64,000 bases of DNA from Streptomyces sp. ATexAB-D23 (lineage in GTDB: Bacteria > Actinomycetota > Actinomycetes > Streptomycetales > Streptomycetaceae), in NCBI RefSeq assembly GCF_000373645.1, contig NZ_KB892010.1, positions 94,954 through 158,953 on the forward strand. The letters run 5' to 3'. The position numbers were made by a program, and so were the translations under genes. Of the stretch, positions 57,785 through 64,000 are shown one piece after another (positions within the stretch are counted from its first letter, which is position 1; each line of letters starts with the position of its first letter). The notes below the pieces were generated by a model. The model did not search any database. It was not told the DNA's origin and worked only from the letters and a program-made list of their open reading frames with translations.

Positions 57785-59419
57785 ACGCAGGACCTCGGCG
57801 ACGACCGGGCCCGCCGCGTCGCCGCCGTGGCCGCCGGACTGGACGAGGGCGGCTGCCGCGAGGTCGTTGCAGAAGCCGGTGAACCAGCTGTCGGACGTGG
57901 CGTGGCCGTCGACCTCCGCCGAGCCGGTCTTGGCGCCCTTGTCACCGCGCACACCCGCCATGGCCTGGGTGGCGGTGCCCTCGGGGGCGGTCGCGGCGTA
58001 GCGCAGCATGTTCTTCAGCTGCGAGGACACCCCGGGCGGCAGCGGGCTCGCGGTGGCGAAGGTCCGGTTGTCGAGGTCCTTCGGGACGATGTAGGGCTGG
58101 AGGAACTGGCCCCTGACCGCGGTCGCGGTGACGGAGGCCATGTTCAGCGGGTTCATCTGGATCTTGCCCTGGCCGATGAACGAGGCGGCCGTCTCGGCGT
58201 CGGAGGACGCCGGCACCTCGCCGTCGGCCGTCACCATGCCCGTCTGCCAGTTGAGGCCGATCCCGAAGTACTGCTTGGCCTCGGTGCCGAGGGCGGTGTC
58301 GCGCTTGTTGCCCAGGGGCAGCACCGGTTTGATGAACGCGGTGTTGCAGGACCTGGCGAACGCCCGCTTCAGCGTGGGGTTGTCCGTCATCGAGAAGTCG
58401 TCCAGGTTGTGGAAGACGACCCCCACCCAGGGCACGGTCGAGGGGCACTCGACGGGCGTGTTCTCGCCGCCCAGGCCGTTCTGGATGATCATCGCGGCGG
58501 TGATGATCTTCATCGTGGAGCCGGGGGCGACCCGGCCCTGCCGGGCCGCGTCGAAGCTGTCGTCCCGGTTGTTCGCGATGGCCCGGATCGCCCCCGTCGA
58601 CGGCTCGACCGCCGCGACCGACGCCTGCGCGAACTTCTTCACGCCCCGCTCGGCCGCCGCCTGGATCTTCGCGTCCAGTGTGGTCTGCACCCGGCCCGGC
58701 TTGCCCTTGACCAGGGTCAGCAGAGTCCTGTCCGCGCCGTCGGCGTTCGCGCTGTTGATCCAGGTCTCGACGCCGGCGGTGCCACCGGCCTTCTCGCCGT
58801 ACTTCTTGCGGAGCTCGTCCAGGATGCCGCCCAGCGACGGGTACTTCTCGGTACTGAGCACCTGGCCGTTGCGGTCGACCGCCTCGATCGCCGCGGAGGA
58901 CGCCTCGCCCGTCTCCAGCGACTCGCCCTTCGCGAGGTCCGGATGGATGACCGAGGGCTCCCAGTCGACCAGCGCGTGCCCGGTCGTCAGTCCGCGGACC
59001 ACGGTCAGCTTCGAGGCGTACGACCAGGGCTTGGACGTGCCCTTGTACGAGACGGTCGCCTTCACGGTGTACGGGACGGTCGAGCCGGTCGCCGCGCCCG
59101 GGGTGATGACCGCCTTGGTTACGTGGGCCGTCTCGCTGTAGCCGGCCAGCGCCGGTTCCGCGTCGCCCTTGTTGTTGGTGAGCTCCGCCGCGACCGCCGC
59201 TTCGCCCTTCGCCCACGCGGCGAGGAACTTCTCGGACGTCTCGGCGATCTCCTTCTCGGTGACCGGGCCGGTCCTCACCTCGGACGAGTCGGCGGCCGTA
59301 CTCGTACCGCCGCCCCCGCCACCGAGCCCGTCCAGGACGTTGTACGCCCCGTATCCCACCCCGCCCAGCACGAGCGCGAACGCCCCGCCGACTATGCCTA
59401 TCTTCGCTCCACTACGCAT
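57773..59419 (-). CDS. Class B penicillin-binding protein (transpeptidase)
   Basis: 548-residue membrane-anchored transpeptidase for peptidoglycan cross-linking. One N-terminal helix (~8-28), a short Gly-rich linker, an NTF2-like domain (~48-165, MecA_N type), a small dimerisation region, and the transpeptidase domain (~235-545) with S301-T-M-K304, S357-C-N359 and K497-T-G499. The MecA_N/NTF2 domain and class B layout match the Streptomyces PBP at a similar locus (S. coelicolor SCO3156/3157, from memory). A 24-bp perfect palindrome lies 28 bp upstream. Confidence 0.92.
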   Translation of the reverse strand: MRSGAKIGIVGGAFALVLGGVGYGAYNVLDGLGGGGGGTSTAADSSEVRTGPVTEKEIAETSEKFLAAWAKGEAAVAAELTNNKGDAEPALAGYSETAHVTKAVITPGAATGSTVPYTVKATVSYKGTSKPWSYASKLTVVRGLTTGHALVDWEPSVIHPDLAKGESLETGEASSAAIEAVDRNGQVLSTEKYPSLGGILDELRKKYGEKAGGTAGVETWINSANADGADRTLLTLVKGKPGRVQTTLDAKIQAAAERGVKKFAQASVAAVEPSTGAIRAIANNRDDSFDAARQGRVAPGSTMKIITAAMIIQNGLGGENTPVECPSTVPWVGVVFHNLDDFSMTDNPTLKRAFARSCNTAFIKPVLPLGNKRDTALGTEAKQYFGIGLNWQTGMVTADGEVPASSDAETAASFIGQGKIQMNPLNMASVTATAVRGQFLQPYIVPKDLDNRTFATASPLPPGVSSQLKNMLRYAATAPEGTATQAMAGVRGDKGAKTGSAEVDGHATSDSWFTGFCNDLAAAALVQSGGHGGDAAGPVVAEVLRAGP

Positions 59420-59447
59420 TCCCTGTCGTCCCCATCCCCCCGGAGCC

Positions 59448-59471
59448 CCCTCTTGAACGCGTTCAAGAGGG
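59448..59471. promoter_or_regulatory. 24-bp palindrome upstream of PBP gene
   Basis: CCCTCTTGAACG followed by its exact complement CGTTCAAGAGGG, 28 bp upstream of the PBP start and 85 bp after the mannosyltransferase stop on the same strand. It could terminate the mannosyltransferase transcript or be an operator. GAAC-GC-GTTC has a 2-bp centre, so it is not a GAAC-N4-GTTC LexA site. Confidence 0.5.
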
Positions 59472-59555
59472 CTGTGCGAGGCACTTTACGGGACAGTAGT
59501 GACAAGGGACTTGGTTGTTATCGGAATGCGATGCGCTACGGCGTCAACAAGCCCA

Positions 59556-61334
59556 TCAAATCCAGGTATCCAGCCACATCCGGTCCCGCCAGGAATCCTC
59601 CGGAATGGGAGTTCCCGTGTACAGCGGCCAGAAATAGATGAAATTCCAGACGATCAACAGAACCAGCACACCGGCCGCCACCGCCCCCAGTGTCCGGCGC
59701 CGTTCGCCCGAGGGATCGGGTTTCGCCAGGCCCAGTTCGTACCGGGGCCCGGAGTCCGCCGCCGGGCCCAGCATCGCGCCGATCATCATCGCCACCGCGA
59801 GACACAGGAACGGCACGAACACCACCGCGTAGAAAAGGAAGATGGTGCGTTCCTGGTACAGGAACCACGGCACCCAGCCCGCGGCCACCCCGCAGGCGAT
59901 CGCGCCCGCCCGCCAGTCGCGGCGGAAGATCCAGCGCCACAGCACGTACGCCAGGGCGAAACAGGCCGCCCACCACAGCAGAGGGGTGCCGATGGCCAGG
60001 ACCTCGCGGGAGCACTTGCCGGTCGCCGACGCCGCGCAGCCGTTCTGCTCCTCGTAGAAGTACGAGACGGGCCGGCCCAGCACGATCCAGCTCCACGGAT
60101 TGGACTGGTACGTGTGACCCGACGTCAGGTTCACATGGAAGTCGAACACCTGGTTCTCGTAGTGCCACAGGCTGCGCAGCCAGTCCGGCAGCCACGTCCA
60201 GTGGCCGCCCCTGCCGTCGGTCGCCGCCCAGTCCCGGTAGTAGCCGTGCCGGTCCGGGCCGTCGCGGACGATCCAGCCGGTCCACGACGCGAGGTACGTG
60301 AGGACCGCGACCGGCACCGTCGAGACGAACGCCGGCACCACATCCCGCCGCAGCACCGCCAGGTACGGGCGCACCGCGCCGGCCGTGCGGCGCGCGCCCA
60401 CATCCCACAACACCGTCATCAGGCAGAACGCGACCAGGACGTACAGCCCGTTCCACTTCGTGGCGGAGGCCAGGCCCAGCGAGATCCCGGCGGCGATCCG
60501 CCACGGGCGCCAGCCCAGGCGCAGCCTCTCGGCGACCGCGGCGTCCGGACGCAGCACACCCTCCGCGTCGACCGGCAGCGCTGCCGCGAGCCGCTGCCTG
60601 GACCGGTCGCGGTCGATCAGCAGACAGCCGAACGCGGCCAGCACGAAGAACATCAGCACCAGGTCGAGCAGCGCGGTGCGGCTCATCACGAAATGCAGCC
60701 CGTCCACCGCGAGCAGCAGCCCCGCCAGACAGCCCAGGAACGTCGAGCGGAACAGCCTGCGGCCGATCCGGCACAGCATCAGCACCGACAGCGTGCCGAG
60801 CACCGCGACCATGAACCGCCAGCCGAACGGCGTGAACCCGAACATCTGCTCACCGAGGCCGATGATCCACTTGCCGACCGGCGGGTGCACCACATAGCCC
60901 GGGTCCGTCGGCACCGGCACCTGCGACGGGTCGTTCAGGATCAGCTTGTCGACGTCCTTCGGCCACGCCCCCTCGTACCCCTGGTTGATCAGCGCCCAGG
61001 AGTCCTTGGCGTAGTACGTCTCGTCGAATATCACCGCGTGCGGGCTGCCCAGCTTCCAGAACCGCAGCACACCCGCGACCAGCGCCACCAGCAGCGGCCC
61101 GCCCCACGCCGACCAGCGCACCACCCGCTCCGCGAGCAGCGGCGGCACGCCGAGCACCGCCCACAGCTGGAACCCGGGCCGCGTGTACGGCGGAATCAGC
61201 CGCTCCCGCAGCCCGATCCCGGGGCGCGGGTAATGGCCGAAGCGGCGGAGCCGCTGCTGCCAGGAAGTCGGCTCCGGGCCGTGCTGCTCCCCGGCGTCTT
61301 GGCCCTGCCGGGCTTCGGGCGCTGTACTCGTCAC
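59556..61334 (-). CDS. pmt: Dolichyl-phosphate-mannose protein O-mannosyltransferase
   Basis: 592-residue GT39 integral membrane glycosyltransferase that mannosylates secreted and membrane proteins. About 11 helices; the catalytic D-E of loop 1 is 'VIFDETYYAKD', followed by 'HPPVGKWIIGLGE'; 'YSYFYEEQNGC'-like region ('VSYFYEEQNG') in a later loop is also family-typical. Start GTG at 61334 follows a long non-coding-like upstream frame. In S. coelicolor the pmt gene (SCO3154) is required for phage phiC31 infection and glycosylates PstS. Divergent from rsmI with only ~60 bp between. Confidence 0.93.
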   Translation of the reverse strand: MTSTAPEARQGQDAGEQHGPEPTSWQQRLRRFGHYPRPGIGLRERLIPPYTRPGFQLWAVLGVPPLLAERVVRWSAWGGPLLVALVAGVLRFWKLGSPHAVIFDETYYAKDSWALINQGYEGAWPKDVDKLILNDPSQVPVPTDPGYVVHPPVGKWIIGLGEQMFGFTPFGWRFMVAVLGTLSVLMLCRIGRRLFRSTFLGCLAGLLLAVDGLHFVMSRTALLDLVLMFFVLAAFGCLLIDRDRSRQRLAAALPVDAEGVLRPDAAVAERLRLGWRPWRIAAGISLGLASATKWNGLYVLVAFCLMTVLWDVGARRTAGAVRPYLAVLRRDVVPAFVSTVPVAVLTYLASWTGWIVRDGPDRHGYYRDWAATDGRGGHWTWLPDWLRSLWHYENQVFDFHVNLTSGHTYQSNPWSWIVLGRPVSYFYEEQNGCAASATGKCSREVLAIGTPLLWWAACFALAYVLWRWIFRRDWRAGAIACGVAAGWVPWFLYQERTIFLFYAVVFVPFLCLAVAMMIGAMLGPAADSGPRYELGLAKPDPSGERRRTLGAVAAGVLVLLIVWNFIYFWPLYTGTPIPEDSWRDRMWLDTWI

Positions 61335-61396
61335 CGCGCCATCGTAGGGAACGCGACTGTGCGGGTCTCGCTGCCCGTGCTGGGAGGATGGGCGTT

Positions 61397-62284
61397 GTGA
61401 CTGGAACGACTGGAACGCTCGTGCTCGCAGGGACCCCCATCGGCGACCTGGCGGACGCCCCGCCACGCCTCGCCGCCGAACTGGAGGCCGCCGACGTCAT
61501 CGCCGCCGAGGACACCCGCAGGCTGCGCCGGCTGACCCAGGGGCTCGGCGTCCACACCACGGGCCGCGTCGTCTCCTACTTCGAGGGCAACGAGACCGCC
61601 CGTACGCCCGAACTCGTCGAGGCGCTGGCCGGCGGCGCCCGGGTCCTGCTCGTCACGGACGCCGGCATGCCCTCCGTCTCCGACCCCGGCTACCGGCTCG
61701 TCGCCGCCGCCGTGGAACGCGGCATCAAGGTCACCGCCGTCCCCGGCCCGTCCGCAGTGCTCACCGCGCTCGCCCTGTCCGCGCTGCCGGTGGACCGCTT
61801 CTGCTTCGAGGGCTTCCTGCCGCGCAAGGGCGGCGAACGCCTCTCCAAGCTCCGCGAGGTCGCCCGCGAGCCCCGCACGATGGTCTTCTTCGAGGCCCCC
61901 CACCGGCTCGACGACACCCTCGCCGCGATGGCCGAGGTCTTCGGCGCGGAGCGGCGGGCCGCCGTCTGCCGCGAGCTGACCAAGACGTACGAGGAGGTCA
62001 AGCGCGGCCCCCTGGCCGACCTCGCCGCCTGGTCGGCCGCCGAGCAGGTACGCGGTGAGATCACCGTCGTCGTGGAGGGCGTGGCCCCGGGAGGCGAGGA
62101 ACTGGACGCCGAGGAGCTGGTACGCAGGGTGCGGGTGCGCGAGGAGGCGGGGGAGCGGCGCAAGGAGGCCATCTCCGCCGTCGCCGCCGACGCCGGACTG
62201 CCCAAACGCGAGGTGTTCGACGCCGTCGTCGCGGCAAAGAATGCGGCCAGGACCGGCCATGCGGACGGTAAAGGACTATCGTGA
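61397..62284 (+). CDS. rsmI: 16S rRNA 2'-O-methyltransferase RsmI
   Basis: 295-residue SAM-dependent (tetrapyrrole-methylase fold) enzyme methylating the 2'-OH of C1402 of 16S rRNA. 'LVLAGTPIGDLADAPPRL' opening, 'AEDTRRLRRL', 'LVTDAGMPSVSDPGYRLV', 'PVPGPSAVLTALALS'-type loop (here 'VTAVPGPSAVLTALALSALP'), 'FEGFLPRKGGER' and 'RELTKTYEEVKRG' are the family motifs. GTG at 61397 is favoured by GGGAGG at nine bases; ATG 61388 sits on the ribosome-binding site and is less likely. Confidence 0.95.
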   Translation: MTGTTGTLVLAGTPIGDLADAPPRLAAELEAADVIAAEDTRRLRRLTQGLGVHTTGRVVSYFEGNETARTPELVEALAGGARVLLVTDAGMPSVSDPGYRLVAAAVERGIKVTAVPGPSAVLTALALSALPVDRFCFEGFLPRKGGERLSKLREVAREPRTMVFFEAPHRLDDTLAAMAEVFGAERRAAVCRELTKTYEEVKRGPLADLAAWSAAEQVRGEITVVVEGVAPGGEELDAEELVRRVRVREEAGERRKEAISAVAADAGLPKREVFDAVVAAKNAARTGHADGKGLS

Positions 62285-62416
62285 AAAGCAAAGCGAGAGC
62301 CGCGTACCGGGCCGTTTCGCCACGACAAGGCCAAAACCGCTCCAACACTCGACAGGGCCCGGTGCGCTTCCGCCGGTAGAGGCGTCCACTGGATCCAGGA
62401 CGCATTCTCCGGAGTG

Positions 62417-62433
62417 CTTGTCCAGCGGACAAG
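62417..62433 (+). promoter_or_regulatory. Small hairpin touching a ribosome-binding site
   Basis: CTTGTCC-AGC-GGACAAG, perfect 7-bp stem and 3-base loop, directly before AGGAG (62434-) of the zinc-ribbon gene. It could affect ribosome access. Confidence 0.4.
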
Positions 62434-62443
62434 AGGAGCAGGC

Positions 62444-62830
62444 ATGAGCGACATAGCAACCACCGTGCACGAGGCCTACGCCTTCGCCTGCATGAGGTGC
62501 GGATACGGCTGGGAACAGTCCTACGAGATCGAGCACCACGTCGACGCCTCCCAGCACGCCTACGTGGTCTACAAGGCGGACGGCGAGCGGGTGCCCTCCC
62601 CCCTCTCCACCCCCACCTGCGGGAACTGCGGCGGGCACGTCGTACGGATCATGCGGGCCGGCCGGGTATCGACCGTCCAGCAGCTCCTGCGCAACCCGGA
62701 CCGCACCCGGCCGGCGGCGGGGCCGCTGACCCCCGAGGAGCCGCGCGAGGAGCCCGTCGCCGCCACCGCGGTCCCGGCCGCCGGCCACCACTGGCACTTC
62801 TCCGACCTTCTGCACCCCTTCCGCAAATGA
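62444..62830 (+). CDS. Zinc-ribbon protein, unknown
   Basis: 128-residue soluble protein with two CxxC pairs (C-M-R-C near residue 13, C-G-N-C near 67) that should bind one zinc, separated by a His-rich segment ('YEIEHHVDASQHAYVVYKAD'), and a C-terminal Pro/Glu linker ending in 'GHHWHFSDLLHPFRK'. I do not know its function; such genes sit between rsmI and tatD in Streptomyces. ATG 62444 has AGAGGAG; upstream frame is not used. Confidence 0.75.
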   Translation: MSDIATTVHEAYAFACMRCGYGWEQSYEIEHHVDASQHAYVVYKADGERVPSPLSTPTCGNCGGHVVRIMRAGRVSTVQQLLRNPDRTRPAAGPLTPEEPREEPVAATAVPAAGHHWHFSDLLHPFRK

Positions 62831-62887
62831 GCCGTAGGCCGTGTGCGGCCTGAGCCCGTCCGCCGCGGTCCTCGTACGATCGTGGCC

Positions 62888-63754
62888 ATGAGCCGTACCG
62901 AAGCCCCGCCGCTGCCCGAACCCCTCCGGGTGCCGGTCGCCGATTCGCACACCCACCTGGACATGCAGGACGGCACCGTCGAGGAGGGCCTCGCCAGGGC
63001 CGCCGCGGTCAACGTGACGACCGTGGTGCAGGTGGGGTGCGACGTGAAGGGGTCCCGCTGGGCCGCGGAGACCGCCGCCGCGCACCCCGGTGTGCACGCG
63101 GCGGTGGCCCTGCACCCCAACGAGGCGCCGCGCATCGTGCACGGTGACCAGGATGGCTGGTCGCGGCAGGGGGCCCGGGAGGGCGGTGGCGCCGCCGCCC
63201 TCCACGAGGCCCTCGCCGAGATCGACGCACTGGCCGCGCTGCCGCACGTGCGCGGGGTCGGCGAGACCGGCCTCGACTACTTCCGCACCGGGCCCGAGGG
63301 CATGGCCGCCCAGGAGGAGTCCTTCCGCGCCCACATCGAGATCGCCAAACGCCACGGCAAGGCGCTCGTCATCCACGACCGCGAGGCCCACGCGGACGTC
63401 CTGCGCATCCTCGCGGACGCGGGGGCGCCGGAGCGGACCGTCTTCCACTGCTACTCCGGCGACGCGGAGATGGCGCGGGTGTGCGCCCGCGCCGGGTACT
63501 TCATGTCGTTCGCCGGCAACGTGACCTTCAAGAACGCCCAGCCGCTGCGCGACGCGCTGGCGGTGGCGCCGGTGGAGCTCGTCCTCGTCGAGACCGACGC
63601 GCCCTTCCTGACCCCGGCCCCCTTCCGGGGCCGCCCCAACGCGCCGTACCTGATCCCGGTCACGCTCCGGGCGATGGCGACGGTGAAGGGGCTGGAGGAG
63701 GACGAGCTGGCGGCGGCGGTGGCGGACAATACGGCGCGGGCGTTCGACTACTGA
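62888..63754 (+). CDS. tatD: TatD family metal-dependent hydrolase
   Basis: 288-residue TIM-barrel amidohydrolase/deoxyribonuclease. Metal ligands: D-S-H-T-H-L-D near residues 19-25, E in 'RGVGETGLDYFRT', H in 'ALVIHDREAH' and 'FHCYSGDAEMA', D in 'VETDAPFL', and 'PNAPYLIP'. It degrades DNA with 3'-5' activity and is linked to DNA repair in bacteria. ATG at 62888 is the last candidate before the motif set; 15 residues upstream frame are not supported. Confidence 0.93.
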   Translation: MSRTEAPPLPEPLRVPVADSHTHLDMQDGTVEEGLARAAAVNVTTVVQVGCDVKGSRWAAETAAAHPGVHAAVALHPNEAPRIVHGDQDGWSRQGAREGGGAAALHEALAEIDALAALPHVRGVGETGLDYFRTGPEGMAAQEESFRAHIEIAKRHGKALVIHDREAHADVLRILADAGAPERTVFHCYSGDAEMARVCARAGYFMSFAGNVTFKNAQPLRDALAVAPVELVLVETDAPFLTPAPFRGRPNAPYLIPVTLRAMATVKGLEEDELAAAVADNTARAFDY

Positions 63755-64000
63755 GTCGCCCCGGGTCCGGGGCGCGGGGTTCCGTCCTCAATCGCCGGAC
63801 GGGCTTGGGGTGGCGTCGTCGTCCGTGGGGTGCGGGTCGCCCACCGTCCGGTGGGTGGGGGCGGGGTCCCTCCGGGCAGACTCCTCAAAAATGGCGTGTT
63901 CACCCGACGACGAACAGGTACCCGGGTCGTACGCCATTTTCTGCGGGGACTGCCCTGCACGCCCCCACCCGGACGCGTATGCGTCTGCGACAGTCGTCCC
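63755..64000. other. Intergenic tail with Streptomyces repeat and hairpin
   Basis: No gene. At 63782-63808 lies 'CCGTCCTCAATCGCCGGACG', an element I recognise as a short intergenic repeat frequent in Streptomyces chromosomes. Further on, AAAATGGCGT (63888-63897) and ACGCCATTTT (63931-63940) are exact complements 33 bp apart, a hairpin with an A/T-rich stem that stands out in this GC-rich region and could be a structured RNA or leader of the next gene. Confidence 0.45.

Noticed and set aside
59448..59471. LexA (SOS) box
   Set aside because: Needs GAAC-N4-GTTC; here the centre is two bases.
1..64000. tRNA or rRNA genes
   Set aside because: I looked for the T-loop GGTTCGA-type signature and saw none with a matching acceptor arm; a dedicated scan was not possible.

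Overview
The window is a piece of a Streptomyces (or very close relative) chromosome. The support is very high GC with GC-rich third codon positions, GTG/TTG starts and ATGA/GTGA start-stop overlaps. Lineage markers agree: an SsgA-like sporulation protein, a WhiJ-like regulator/DUF397/SpoIIAB-like cluster, Scr1-type DUF5753 regulators with a DUF6879 partner, a MmyB-type regulator and a few rare TTA (bldA-type) codons. I see no tRNA, rRNA or CRISPR array.

Layout. 1-9 kb: end of an exonuclease III gene, a GNAT protein, a zinc-ribbon membrane protein, then a MerR regulator divergent from a tightly coupled Baeyer-Villiger-type monooxygenase / alpha-beta hydrolase / SDR operon, a small hydrophilic protein and an MFS exporter. 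9-26 kb is an accessory region: a membrane-anchored ricin-type lectin, a WhiJ-like cluster, an internally deleted permease pseudogene, a DUF6879/regulator/kinase-like/GNAT cassette, a DHFR-like reductase, a secreted polysaccharide deacetylase, a DinB-type gene scrap ending in a 42-bp palindrome, a HigBA-like toxin-antitoxin pair, two truncated regulators abutting at one junction, a Ser/Thr kinase, a VOC protein and an orphan ketosynthase with its TetR repressor. Three genes here carry TTA codons. 26-37 kb: MmyB-type regulator with an SDR and a tautomerase, two hypotheticals, a tricorn-type protease, and a TetR/MMPL pair with GAAAC/GTTTC operators.

37-44 kb: an SsgA-like gene (probably ssgE), a CbiMN-CbiQ-CbiO ECF transporter behind a palindrome that looks like a Nur (nickel) box, a serine hydrolase, an SDR, and a sigma factor / CU044_5270 pair. 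44-46 kb is degenerate: a frameshifted methyltransferase, a TPR regulator remnant and a broken hypothetical gene. 46-51.5 kb: a histidine kinase / response regulator operon followed by a MacB/FtsX-type ABC transporter. 51.5-57.8 kb: DoxX, a secreted glycoside hydrolase and a secreted DUF1996 protein, the last two each preceded by the same LacI-type palindrome, then a LysR regulator divergent from an EamA transporter and NAD(P)H-binding protein. 57.8-64 kb: core genes for a penicillin-binding protein, protein O-mannosyltransferase, RsmI, a zinc-ribbon protein and TatD.

The most likely undescribed element is the 14.0-18.3 kb cassette. A Scr1-type regulator pair and a four-gene operon (a WH-motif protein, a DUF6875-like protein, an atypical kinase-like protein, an acetyltransferase) are each preceded by the same CGCAA direct-repeat motif. 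All assignments are by reading alone; no database search was run.
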